Shown: positions 22,703 through 35,700 of the stretch, piece after piece
Layout of the letters: every line of letters starts with the position of its first letter
Numbering within the stretch: the stretch's first letter is position 1
Source: Pyrrhosoma nymphula
Taxonomy: Eukaryota > Arthropoda > Insecta > Odonata > Coenagrionidae
DNA length: 64,000 nucleotides
NCBI GenBank assembly: GCA_963573305.1
Contig: OY754331.1
Location: forward strand, 94,913,434 to 94,977,433
Reading direction: 5' to 3'
Notes under the pieces: model-generated
The model's input: the letters and a program-made list of their open reading frames with translations, nothing else
Databases searched by the model: none
Told to the model about the DNA's origin: nothing
Translations under genes and position numbers: made by a program

Positions 22703-24322
22703 TTTCCACCTTTCGTAAAGAGTACCTACAATAACACTGCTTCTGTTTTTACATCAATCGTTCCTCGATTTCACATTTGTCATACAACTTCTACCAGCCT
22801 ATCCACCAGTTTTTGGTTGCGAAAAAGACCTCAGTTGCCATTAGAATTCCAAAATAACAGACCAACCTACTGGCATGAGGAAGAGTTACATGAAGAGTGC
22901 AAAATTTGATAATGGGGCTCGCGGAAAAGACGGGGAATGCACGAGGAAGACGCGTCTTGGCGCCCGATAAATTAAAACTGACAATAATGACGGGAGAAAG
23001 GTCTCAAAGGAAGGAATAATGGGGATCTTACAAGCCCTTAACAATGGCTATTTCATCAAAAGACGACACGGGGAGGAACACCCAAAGGGAGGCGAACGAG
23101 TAATATGGACTGAGGACAATGGTTCGTTAGTGACAAAGGATCTGAGAGTCAATTGGGATTCTGTTTTATTTACGCCTTGATGAGACCGAAATAACACATC
23201 CAAACACATTATTCCGAACAAGGCATTGATGATACACGAGGAAGGTTGAATACATAACTACTTTTCGTTTGTATCGGTCCTTGTTGTATTTAATATCTCA
23301 TCAAAGGGTGTGACATTACCACCGTCTGACGATTTTTAACACTCACCACTCTTCAAGGTTCAGACCAGAATGATATCTGTGCAGAAATGACGCTTACCTG
23401 TAAAGATAGGAAAATAAAATCACATTAGTACAATGTTGCTGGTATATCAATCGTTATTCATTAAACATAGATAACAATAAATCTGACAGCTCAATTCATA
23501 CGCACTTTATGAAATCCAAAAAAATCAGCAGATGGGATTATTAATTTTGAACAACCTGAAAGGAGATATCGATTTGCAGTGACTTTCCACAGAGTTGACA
23601 CAAACTTAGAAAACTCTTAGAACAAAAATTTAGAAGAGTTTTAATCCATAGATACGTATCAGTCTTTCACACATTGCTTGATTCGAACTTTCAATATCAC
23701 CCAAGTCACAAAAGATAACAACTTTGTCAAATTTGACAGAATTCTTTAATAACGACTCTATGATGTTCTATACCGGATGATGCCCACTGTTGGATGAAAG
23801 CAGTCGTCATTAAAAAAATTATAGGAAATTTTACAAAGTTTTTTCTTTTGTGTAAAGATGAGATTTCTAAACGTTGAGCCCGACTCTATCAAATTTGTCA
23901 CCGAATTCGTTACAGGGATGTAGATTATATACGTAATCAGAGATACAAAGGGTTGTTCGAGGAAAACAGGGAGAGAAATAAATAACTTGATAATCAACAC
24001 TCGGAGGACGAAATGGGGTGCAATCATTAGTGACGACGTGAGGGCCTACAAGGACTGAGGGCACCCAATACACCGCTGCAGCTGTAAAAATCATTGCACA
24101 TTAGCGGACTCATTCATCACTTCAGATAATGCGCATGAATTATTTCCGAAACTCCGATGAGCCCCAGCGAAAGGGATCGCGATGACGTATTCAGTGACTC
24201 TGCATCCGAATCCCCATGAATAACGGGAGGTCGTCCGTGATTCAGTTACGCATCCATGAAACGCAATTTATATCTGATTTTGCGATCTGAACAGAGGGAG
24301 ATTCAAATAAGTACGCGCCAGA
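22703..24322. other. No gene seen
   Basis: AT-rich unique-looking sequence with only short frames. No repeat, promoter or RNA gene could be supported. Confidence 0.4.
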
Positions 24323-24402
24323 GTCGTCTGCATGCCACCACAACAATTACCAAAATTGTTGCGGCGGCATGTGGTAGATGACGCTGGTAGATAGACAACG
24401 GC
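24323..24402. repeat. Palindromic repeat, copy 1
   Basis: A left arm GTCGTCTGCATGCCACC and a right arm ending in GGTGGCATG-like GGCGGCATGTGGTAGATGAC form a hairpin with a 5-base loop; the AACAATT/AATTGTT inner stem is perfect. It is followed by AGACAACGGC. A related palindrome followed by the same AGACAACGGC word lies at 39032-39116. Probably the end or core of a small DNA element. Confidence 0.65.
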
Positions 24403-24432
24403 TCACCGGAATTCGAAATCGAAAGCCATTTC

Positions 24433-25007
24433 AGGTAGTTTGAGCGAGATGCCACTTAACCGATAATTTGATGAATTTTTCCTCATTAAAAAAAAAAACA
24501 ACTCATATTTCCAATTATAGTTTTTTGTTTTCCAATGATATCAAAGTACTAACCCTTTCTCGAACTACTTTTTGTTCAATTTGCCTAAAATTATAAGCTG
24601 TTTTGTATGGGATAGATTACGGCTGTACGCTCCAGAGGGAGAATATTGCAAAAATTAGGAATATCTAGCACCAAGATTTCGTCAAAAAACTAACGGTGAG
24701 TAGAATGTAAGTTTTCTCAACAATTTATAAAATATAATCAAATACTCACCGTAGTCGTTATAAAATAACTACAAAAAACAATGTTGCCAAGTCGTCTTCA
24801 CCGTTCGGCGTGGAAAAATGAGTCAAGTTAGAGACTTAAGAGGTTATATTTACTGAACTACTGAGAATTATTGGCATATATAACTACATTTTTGAGCCAT
24901 TAATATTACAATATTTACTTCACACTTCTTACAGACGAAGAAATTATAAAATAAAATTCGATTATGGTCTTCATTAAGACCAGGGAAATATCTCGCTCAA
25001 ACTACCT
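24433..25007. mobile_element. 575-bp element with 18-bp perfect terminal inverted repeats
   Basis: AGGTAGTTTGAGCGAGAT at 24433-24450 is repeated as a perfect reverse complement at 24990-25007. The interior is AT-rich and non-coding and contains a short inverted pair, CGGTGAGTA and TACTCACCG, near 24,692 and 24,746. This is the layout of a non-autonomous DNA transposon. Flanking bases do not show an obvious target-site duplication, so the superfamily is left open. Only one copy is present in the window. Confidence 0.65.
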
Positions 25008-27300
25008 CGAATCTCCTTGCAAAGATTATATTTTGTCTATTTAGAATCCAATTTATTTCTTCATGGAGTGCATTGAAGAAGCCATCCTTCTGTGGATGTA
25101 TGGATACCGTAAATTCTTATGTCCCTCCCTTCTACTATCATATCGATGGTTAACATTATTTCTTTTATTGTATTCCAGCGCAATGTGTATATCTCCACGC
25201 CCTTTTTACTCCAGCGTGCACCATCATAAATGATTTCATAAACAGTCGCGATTTCCTCGGCTGGGCAAAGCGAACTGTCCGCCTTGGAGTGAGGTGCAGC
25301 GTGGGGTCGGAGTTGAAGATTCAGTAAGAAGAGTGGGAAGGGAGAGCAGTAAGGTTGGCGGGGGAAGAAAGGGCGATTCCCGGAGAGCACCCGAGTCCCC
25401 TTGCGGATTAACGAACCCGTATCCCTCCCGCCTCTTTCCTCCACTCGAGATTCTTCCTCTTCTTCTCCCTTTCCCTCGCGGGTGGAGGGAGAGTGTGGGA
25501 GGAGAGACAATGGGTTGAAGAAGAGAAGGGTTGTGTGCGTGTGTGTGTACGCGTGTGATTTACAGCGAGTTGAGGAGTCCCCTCCGAAACCTCTCTCGAC
25601 GCTCCCTCCACCGATCCAGAGAGGATGTGGCCCATTCCTCCCTCTCCCAACAGTCCCTGCCATACCCCGATGCCATTCCTTTTCTTCCACCTCCTCTCAT
25701 TCCACCGTCACTCATTTTTCTCGTTCTCCCGAGGGGCTAAGGGAATGGGGGGGTGAGGGAGAAGGGGTGATGTCGTGGGGTATTTCCCTTATGAAGGCAC
25801 TACACCCCCCCTCTACACTCTCTCTCTTTTCCACCACCTCAACAATCCCTAAAGACATCTCCTTCCCTCTCTCTTTTTGTCTCACCCCGAGAAAGAGAGA
25901 GAGAGAGAGGGCGTAAACTAAAGGAAATCCCGTTGCTGCATAATTCTACTCATCTCTCACTCCTCAGCCACCGAGGAAACTTCCCTTCTTCTTTCATCCA
26001 ATCCATTCAACCCTTTTCACAGTCAGCCTTTTCTCACCTGTACCGTCTCTCTCATCCCTCAAAACCTTCCTTGTGCGAAATTGAGAAGATCCTCCTCCTC
26101 CTTGCTCGCCTTCCTTTTGTTTCACCACGCCCTTCAAAACGCCCCCTCGCGAAATTTCGAGTTTCCGATTGTTTATGCGATTTAATTAAATGTTCTGGAC
26201 TTGTTACGTGATCAGTGCCGAGGTCTTCGCCGGGACGATTGTGTTCGACGTGTTAATCTGCCACAAACCTTTCTCAGTCTGGAACATTACGAGATCCTCC
26301 CCTAGTGAGAGCGACAAGTAGTTAACACGCAAGTTACGGTGGCAGGAGCGGTAATCGTGGATCATTGAGTGCGCGTTTCAATAATTTTTCAAGTAATTCG
26401 GAAAAAAATCCAGGACCACTTAACATTTAAGTGCGTATGATTATGCGATGGACCTCACAATACGTGCAGTAATATACATGATACAATAGTTAAATTTTTG
26501 CAATAATTAAGGCACGCAATGCTTTGTATTTTCGGCGCAGAATTCGAAATCATGCGAAAGTTACATAAAGGGGATGAGATTTAAAGGTCCGGTAAAGCTC
26601 TTACTGACAAGGTAATTGGACAATTGTACAAGAATGTGGAGAATGGCAATGGAACAAAATGAGTAACACTGTGCGAGCAAGTAAACCTAAACGGAACGCA
26701 GAGATATAAATAAATAAATATGGGTTAATGGGACAAAAAAATTAAAATCGGGATTCCTATTTTCATAGCTATTTTTTTTTGGCACAGACACACACAGTCA
26801 TACACAGAAATGAGTGTGAGAGTGAGAGAGAGGGAGAGTGAGAAGGAAAAAGATATTCCAATTCTTCTTTTCCTCTCTCTCCATCTCGTGCGTTGCTCAT
26901 TTTCTCACCAGAGGTCGGACTCATCTCGTCAAGGGTCGTCCCTTTCTCTCCCTCCCCCCCGCTTCCCTCCCGCCAAAAACCCTTGTCCCTTTCTTTTCTC
27001 CGTCCCGAGGCCTCTCCGTCCTCCTCCGTCTCCCGCACCCACGTCATCCTCTTCCTTAATTCGTTCCTCGCTTCTCATTATCCTACCACTTAAGGTCCCT
27101 CTTCCTTCTCGTCCCCAGTCTCCTCATTTTCTTCCCATCCAAACTCAACGTCTTCTTTCCCTTTTCTTCCTCTCTTCTCTCCCCATCTCAAAAACATTCT
27201 GTTATAAAAACAGCGATGTGTTTTTCTTCCCCACTCCTTCTCTTTCGCCCTCTTAATTTCTCTTACATATCACGCCCTTTCGTTGCCCCCCCCCCTTGCA
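25008..27300. other. No gene seen; long pyrimidine-rich tracts
   Basis: From about 25,400 to 26,130 and from about 26,860 to 27,290 the plus strand is dominated by C and T. Frames of 148-209 codons here are serine/proline/leucine-rich readings of these tracts and their complements. (GA)7 lies at 25895-25908. No gene is accepted. Confidence 0.5.
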
Positions 27301-30300
27301 TAATGTGGTCATTAAATTATGATTTAGAGGGAAATGATGACATGCTTTATTAATATTTTTATTAAACTTTCTCGGTTTTGTTTTCTTGGACCCCAAGGGC
27401 GGAGGGCTCTCGGAGTGCCCAGCAATTTCCACACGATGGCAAGGATCAGTGGCATAATTAATGGAGACATATCGCGGAGGCTTAGAACGCTCTATTATAT
27501 TCCCGTGAATATGAGATATTTCTCAGAGGGAATTGTGAAACGGGGATAGTAAAATAAAAAATACATGAATTCTTTCTATGCCCTAATAGCTCGGAACTTT
27601 CACGCCTGCCGTTTATGTTAATATTTTTGTGCTCAAGGATATTTTTAGTAGTCTCCCTGTCGACGGGGTCTGCGTTAACATAACCTCATCGTCAGAATTT
27701 CTTCGGACACGGACGCCTGCGATAACAAATATATTACGTTAGGGGAGGGATTTGAACATTTGGCCTTTACTTCTGAGAGATGTATACGTCACGCAACGGA
27801 CTGACTGATCACGTGGTACCCTCAATGTTTGGGCCTAATATGAGAAAATTACTACTTGAAGATGCTTTTAGCGGTAATGAAACGCACCGATTTTTACACG
27901 GGTGCGTATTTTCTTGATCAATCACTGAGGGTTCGGTTTGGATCAAAGGGAAATGAAATTCAACCATAATTCTAAAATCTGAGAAGAAGGTTACGGGGAT
28001 AAAAGACAATTTTATAGTCGCAAAATAAAAGAACGGAGCTATTTCTGGCACATTTTGCTCTCGCAAAGGAAAAGATTCTTCGAACACATGTGAGAGATAG
28101 GCGCTCCACTATCATCTTCGCCAAAAAATAAACATAAATTTTCGTCGTGAAATATGAGAGACAGCCGATAAAGGTGCCAAGAAATATATTTTTTTCTAAC
28201 CTCGAAAATTCGTATTGAAAATTTGAGTGGGCTCTCCAACCTTAAAAAGGGTCTCGAATTCTCATGCTCTGGAATGGAATGGGGTCACGAAACTACAAAA
28301 AACCTTACCCTGTGACAGAATCGATAACGATAGTATTTTTTTTACGCGCGTAGAAAATATATATGGAGGAATTTTCTAAAAGTATATTCTTAGAAATATT
28401 TCTCTCGGAAGAAATTTCTAAAAAGGACACCCTTAGGAACTTTCCTCCCGATCCCACCCATTGATGCCTCCTGTATATTATTTCCCCTTGCTCCTCGCGA
28501 GCAGATGCCAAGTACTTCTCCATGGATGGCGAGAGTAAAATAAACTCGCCTTTGATCGAAGGAAAACGGGTAGGAGATTGAGAGAACCTCAAGGGGAAGC
28601 GCTGACCACACGGGGTCGGGAGAGATGAGTCTTTTCAGGAGAGGGGAGCGAGGAGGAGAGATACATCCAGCTCCGGGACCCGCGGCCGCGGGGAATTTGT
28701 AGAGATGCCGAAGAGAGATGTACGGTGAAGTGAGCGTCACCACAAATTCTCCCGGCTCCACGGAACCTGTATCAACCCTTGCGCCTTCAATCTACGGAAT
28801 CCGGGCATTAACCAGCAAGCGGCATGCCGCCCACCAGTCTGCCGGAGGCTTAATACCCGGAACGATGGAAAAAAAGGAAGAATCGAAATGCGTCGCTGAA
28901 CATGATGCTTGAGGAGGCCGTTGAATTTTTGTGCGATATCGAATCGAACGGGGTTGAGGATTGAGGGCACGGCGCACTAGACGACCGTTACCCAACACCA
29001 CCACTGCATTGCTCACCGATCGAAAATACCTAAAAAATGTTATGTCACAATGCATTCTTCATTTTTTTCCTCAGTTTTCTTCACGTTTACTGGTGGGGCG
29101 CATGTCTAAAAAAATCCACTAATTGCCTAATTGAACATTCGCTGCTTAACGCACTGTGATGGAAAGCAAGTTTACCAGCACGAAGCTATGAAATACATTA
29201 AGGAGCCACTAAGAAGTTTACTTACGAACGCATGTACATTAGGCTGGTGGCCAAGCGTTCACATTTTTCATAGATTGAATGTAATCAGGTGGTCGACTTT
29301 GCCAAAACATTACCGCCCATTTTCAAACGTTTAACAATATTTGAGAATAAAAGCAGGTGTTTGAATTTAGACGGAAGCATATTGCTATAAGCAACGAGAA
29401 ATACTAAAGTAACATTTTGTTCTGAAACTATTTATAGGCTAAAGGCGGACTGTGATTGGTCATTTGATAAAAATTTACTGTAGCGTCTTCATCCAACAGG
29501 TTAAAATTATCCACGTGATGAAATTATTCGAGGTAAATACTACTGTTTATTTACTTGATTTCAGCAAGCCAAACACTTTTGCCCATATTCTTAATGAAAA
29601 TATTGACAGCGGGACAGCGGAATATAATTTGATAACAGCGAAAGGTAATTTAAAAGGAAAACAAGTTCACAGCCGTGATTTTGTAAATATTATTTATATT
29701 AGAATCGGTTTCAGATATGTTACATCCACTCACTCTAATCGCATGTACATATATCCCCCTCGACGCGAGCCGGAAATCAGCCGATGAAGATTATCGGCAC
29801 CGGCGAAAGCCGGGGACCTTGGGCCGTAGCCATCAAACAAGCCGTAATTAATCACTAATTCAGGGTGATCTCCAAGCTCAGAAGGTGAGCGCTAATACCC
29901 CGTGGCACATTGACTGCCTTCGCTGTCACTTCCCAGGCGAAGATTCCGGTCCGAGGAATTATTCGGAGGAGCCGGGAGTTCGCCATGAGCATCCCTCCGT
30001 TAAATACGCATCGTCGCCCGGCCGCCGGGCCCGAGCGAAATTTTGCATGTCAATCACGTACGTCGCACGCGAGTTCGGTAACCGTTCTCCCAATTTCGGC
30101 GGATGGGATGAGGTAAACGCGCACTTTCGTGACGTAATCCATTGGCGTCCACGTGCGCCGCCCAAAAATATGGTGATTACCCCTTGACCTCCGAGAGGAA
30201 GTAAAAGAGAAGGAATAAGAAGAAAACAGCGGCACCGAAATGACAGATTAGTGATACCCAAACCAGTGCTACAACTCCCCAGTCACATTCTAACGTTACA

Positions 30301-32432
30301 GTGAATGTGCACGATCAGCACTAAAGTCCCAGTGACATGGTAGTCACAAAGTGGACATTTACCTAAATTATATTTTATAAAGCATATCAATTTACATAAA
30401 GCCAAAAGGTATGGCGCGGTGAAATAGAACACAAAAAAATTACACTCACACGCATAAAAACTTCCAAATTTTCAACGAGCGCAGGCCAGGTTTTCGTCAG
30501 GAAGGACTAATTATTTTTATTAGGTGGCCTCTCGGTGATATTACGGGTAAACCCGCCGTTCGTTGGACGAATGCCGGGCCAATATCTCTCCCGTTATTTA
30601 TATATCCCAAATCAGAGACTGATGATTACCACAGCCAGGACATTTTTAGGAGTTATTTAGGGGAGAAGCTGACGAGGGAAATGATGCGAGTAAGTGTGGA
30701 ATAAAATGTCATAAATGCGCTCGACTAAGCGCAATGTTTCATCTGGCAAAGTCAGGTCAAAGAACTATAATAGCTATTCCATAGTTACCTACCTCATCCC
30801 GGTAGTCAGCTCTAATAATTAGGCTTTATAAAACAAATATGAAGATAGCAAAATAGGAGTGAGAAAATCACGACCACAAAACTTTTTTCTTAGCTTGATC
30901 CCATTCCAACCATAACCTCGACATCGACTTCGGCTAAACCTTAACCTTTCAAAGATCTCTTCCCAACCCCACCGGTCATTTGGCCAGCGCGACAATCCGC
31001 TTCCCAACTCCTGATGGGACGAGTGGGAAAAAAACCGTAAATCATCTCGGCCATGGAGGAGAGAAAAAGCTGAGCACGCTGCTGGACACGCGTTTGAGCG
31101 CGAGTAAAAGAATGAGACAAAGAAATGGATGAGAGAGAGATCGAGGAAAGATTTGAGAAGGTCAAAAAAAAGATACCTCCCCGACGAGGTTAGTTTCCAA
31201 AAGGGATAGGATGGAAAAGGGCGATCTTTTCTCCGGCTACAATACGTAGATATAACTTTCCAATCTTGACGAGTGCGAGGGACTTATGCCCTCCCTCCGG
31301 TCACCACTTCATTCTTCATAAAAGCGCACTCATTTTTTCCCCTCAAACTTGCCCCAACCCTACTCTACCCTCCAAACCCAGTTCTGGAGGAGGAAATATG
31401 AAAAAAGTACATACATATATATATCATACTTATTTTCCCTTTTTCCTCCTACTCCCGGCATCATTCTTTCCCCGACACCACATCACGGTGACAAGTCCCG
31501 AGGACGCGAACCATAAGCGCACCGTTTTCAATCACTTAGAGTGGCCCGTCCCCTCCAACCCCCCTCCCTCTTCCTTCCTTCTCAAGCGACAAACTTAAAA
31601 AGAATTAGAGGGAAAAAAGAGACGAGGGAGAAGAGATGGATAACGCCGCAGCCGGGTAAAAGAAATTTCTCCGAAAGCGGAGGAAGGAACGGCGTGTCTT
31701 CGTCCTGGTCCACATCACTCCAAACGACCTCCTTCTTCTTCCCTTCCTCCCCCCCCCCTTCCTTAAGCTTCACCGCACCGCCCCGCCCGAAAATATTGCC
31801 ACTCAATGCGCAAAGGACTTACTTCATCCACGGTCACCAAACGAAAGGGACTACGTGAGATGGGACAACACTCAGATCATCGTTATACATATATACGCGC
31901 TAAATGGGAAAGGAAGAGAAACCAAGATTTCACCACAAAAAAAGAAGGGACTTGACAGGGAAGCTTCACTCGGTGTACGTGCTAAATGGGAAAGGAAAGA
32001 AGAAACACAAGATGTTTACGCCGAAAAAAAATTAGAAGATCGAGAGACCTCTCCGAAAAAATATTTTTTTACGCTTCTCAATCTCGTTCATCGGACTGTT
32101 TGCTCACTGTTACATGTTTTTGCAACCTCCGGAGAAATCCCGAACTAAGTCCATCGCTCCCGATTCTGATAAGAGAAGAAAGACGGTGGCTAGAGAACAG
32201 GCTTGCCGAGCAAACAATTTCTTCCCCAGAAACGTTGCGGTATTGCATGCAAACAAATTTTATTTTTTTAAGTTAACGCAAATCAATACACAAATTTACA
32301 CTCACACATGATCCAGGTTACGATTAATTCAGTGATGTGGGCATCTCCTGGCAATGATTGTGAGAGTTCATAGTCGTGCATGAGTGTAAATTCTAAGTGG
32401 TTCGAGTAAAAGTTTAAAAAATAAAATTTGTT
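27301..32432. other. No gene seen; long unassigned stretch with a CpG-rich pocket
   Basis: Most of this stretch is AT-rich. A pocket at about 29,880-30,180 is rich in CG dinucleotides and spans overlapping frames of 100 codons on both strands without recognised domains. A 111-codon frame at 29452-29787 is also unassigned. A C/T-rich patch lies at 31,270-31,790. I found no LINE or SINE copy here. Confidence 0.4.
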
Positions 32433-32724
32433 ACAGGCTTCTCATCCCTCTCAGGTTTGAATCCGGATGGTGGCGGATATCTTTCATTGTGGTCAAGGTA
32501 CCTGCTTGAATGCTCTGTGGAGATAATTATAAAAAGTAAACGAATAAAAGTCATGTATCATTCTTTTCGATTGGATGGATAGAGTGCTTACTCAAGCCGA
32601 TGATATCACCATGACAGCGATTCAAGCTTCCTCCTTGATAGAGATACCCATGCGTACGTGTAAGCCATATGGAGACCACTTTTGGTACAGTACTCCGTCC
32701 GTCGCGTCGGGGGGAACGTTAAAC
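32433..32724 (+). mobile_element. tRNA-derived SINE, broken copy
   Basis: The B box GGTTTGAATCC at 32454-32464 is followed by GGATGGTGGCGGATATC. The tail CAGTACTCCGTCCGTCGCGTC with AACGTTAAAC ends at 32724. Head and tail match the 12506-12690 SINE but are separated by about 220 bases of unrelated AT-rich sequence. The A-box part is lost. Confidence 0.6.
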
Positions 32725-35700
32725 TACGTGACTGATTTGGTTAAGGCTAATGCCGATACCGAGTATTTCTAAACCCTTTATTGTTAGCTGTGCCAAATTC
32801 GCCACATAACTCAGGAGTCATTTATTAATTCCCAATGTGTTGAATTCGTTAAAATAAAAAAATTATAAACAAATAAAAATACTTAAACCACAATTAATGT
32901 TGTTTTATTAACCTCTATTATTTAATTAAATGGAAGAAAAAATCATTTCTAAAATATATTTTTTTCCTTGCGATATATTATTTCCTTCACCAGCCAACCT
33001 TCTATTCTTAATGGTGCAAATGACCTCAACTCGTCGGTGGTATCCAGAAACAGTTAACAAACCCGTAAACAGTAAAAACGAGTGGAGGGGTGGATAGAAA
33101 GTGCATTAAGACGCTGGGAGGGGAGCTGTGAAGTGAAATGGACAAAAACGGGAAACTACTAAGACGCGTCGACGCTGAGCCTGGAGATCAAAGAATGGGA
33201 TGTAGAACGAGGGCGATGAAAGGTAAGGTCCACACATCCAGAGAGCACTGAAAGGGGGGTATGTTTGAGGGGGGGGGGGGAGGTGGGAGGGTGAGAAACA
33301 TGGAGGATGATCAATTTGTCCACTATCATGCTCTTCCCCCTCGTAGTATTATAACAAGCCTCTCTCACACTCCAAACTACCCCCCTCCTCCCCGCGTTCT
33401 TCCTGTAACACAAGGCCCCCGAAGGCCAACTATAAACTGGGAGAGATCTTTTACGGAAGAAATTCCCGCTTTTTTATACACTATTTCGGTTCAGGAGGGG
33501 AGAGAGAAGAACGAGAGATTTCAAGTGATCCGGTGGAGATGGCTTGCGGTTGGCCCGGGCGAGGATTTTTTTTCCAGAGAAATGATATGGGAGTGGTCAC
33601 CCCGGGGGGAGACGGTGGATCGTCAGGCCTGTTGCTCGGCTAAAAACCTCCCGAGGCATTTCTGGCCATCAGACAGATGATGGTTGCGGGGGGAAGTCCG
33701 ATTCTGTGCCTCATTCACTCCCGTGAATGGCTTATCTTCGTTTTGTCCACGTGTTCTCGTGAGTGGAACGGGGAAATACGAGTGGGATTTTAAGTGGGAC
33801 GTATTTTGAGGCTGTTGAGTCTTGGGCAGAGAATGTTACATCATCTCCCTCGTCTCATCTAATTCCCATTACTCTTGTAAACTCGAGGAAGATAAGGCAC
33901 ATCACGTATGATAGTATTACGGCCTGTGAGAAATGAGAAATTCTATTCCTAGTTCCTAAACTTTTACGGTGGCAATAATCGGAAGCACAACGGACAGCTG
34001 GGATTAATCAATCTCAGACACGTTTTCATATTTACATAAGATACCTTCGCAGGTGTAATGATCCGATAGTACTCTCTTAATCACCCCAAACATAAATAAG
34101 CGGTGGTCCATTCTTTATTACACAGATTATTCTATATCTCCCTTAGTGGCTTTAACTTTTATGATGAATTGAAAAAAGCAATATCATCGCATCGGAAAGA
34201 TTTCAGTGCCACGTATGTCCGAAAACAATCAGAAAAGAAACTAAATAATGAAAAAAATTCCACTTCTCCGGGACGTAACTTAGTGGGAGTTGACGTCACT
34301 CATGATACAATCAAAACCACTTCGTACCATCAACACTATTTTCATGAAATACATTTCCGCACTTTTTTCTACAGTTGCTACACATATTTCTACAACAGCT
34401 TTTTCATCGCTACAACGTTCATATGTCATTCTCAAGGGCTATCACGTCCAAAATTCAGCAAAACTAAAACAACTTAACTGCACAAAAGAAAGTGAGGAGG
34501 GTCAGCTTGCTTGCCATTTAATTGCAAATCACGATGAATAAAAGCACATAATTTCATAAAGTTTGTCGATAAAAACTACTCGCGATGACGCGAGATAACT
34601 TGTCCACCATCTTCACATCGACTAAGACAAAGAAGAAAGTCTAAAAGTGCTCTAGAAGAAATAGACAAATATGAAGGAAAACTGCCACCTGAGGCTGTGA
34701 TTTCTCTTCTCAGATAGGATTAACGTTTTACTTCGATTAAAAAAAATCGCATCATCTGTCGGCGGGACGGAGCACGGAGACTTGGACGATGATTTTCAGC
34801 GACGAACTGAAAAATGTTCGTCCGCTCATCCACTTCCCCGAAGGCTAACCAATACCCTTCAAAACTCTCTCCTTACTCGTGGCGAGATATGAAGGCCATT
34901 ACTCTCCGCCACAGCATCCTGCACACAAGACTTTTGCAGGGCCTTCCGTCTTATTTAATAAGAGGAAAAAAATAATAATAAAACTAGAAGAGGCTTGCTA
35001 TTATTTTCGGAATCGACCCCCTTGCGAGACTCCATCTTCCCACAGTTCTTTCTTAGAACGTTTCTTCTTCTTCTTCCCAGAATGCTGTGCCGCGGTCCAG
35101 GGTAGGGTGATCCCTCGCCGGGGCTCTGCGCTCCTCCTTCGCTCATCTTTTTCCTATTACGGCAAACGATCGGGAGAACGATCGGCCCGATTCCTATTTC
35201 TTCCTTTTTTCTGCAAGGCGTGCTAGCCGGGGAGAGATGATATCGAATGACGTGGGCGGCTAACTTGTTTCTGCACGGGGGCTCAGTGTCGTAGGAGAAC
35301 GAGAGGAAGCTTCCGTCGCTCAGCTTATTCTCCGAAAGTCCTCCTTCGCAATTTCTCTTACTCCGCCTTCCTCAAAGCTAATTGGATGGGTCCTCCTCTA
35401 CTCTCTATTTTCTCGTGCACATTTCTTTTTCTTTTTGCCGTGATAGAAAATTGGTAACCGGAGCGCAAGTTGAATACGACGGGAAGAAGAAACTATTTGT
35501 AGGGATAGGTATAAGCGTTTCTAGCCTTAAGAGGCATTTGTGAGGAAAACATGAGACATTTTATCCCTTACATGATTCCAAATCGACGTATACAGTAAGC
35601 GATTGCGATGGAGTCGAAGCTGTAAAGCAGTCAAGCAAATGAAGGACAAAGAAATTAAATAATAACCTCCATACAATGGAGGACTTGAAGCATACAATCA

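Noticed and set aside
25061..25690. 209-codon minus-strand frame
   Set aside because: Mostly the complement of a pyrimidine-rich tract; repetitive Glu, Arg and Thr-His content without a domain.
27596..27725. Possible fifth foldback with a CTCATCGTCAG motif
   Set aside because: The arms pair over too few bases to support it.
29452..29787. 111-codon plus-strand frame
   Set aside because: No recognised family and AT-rich codon content; coding status cannot be supported.
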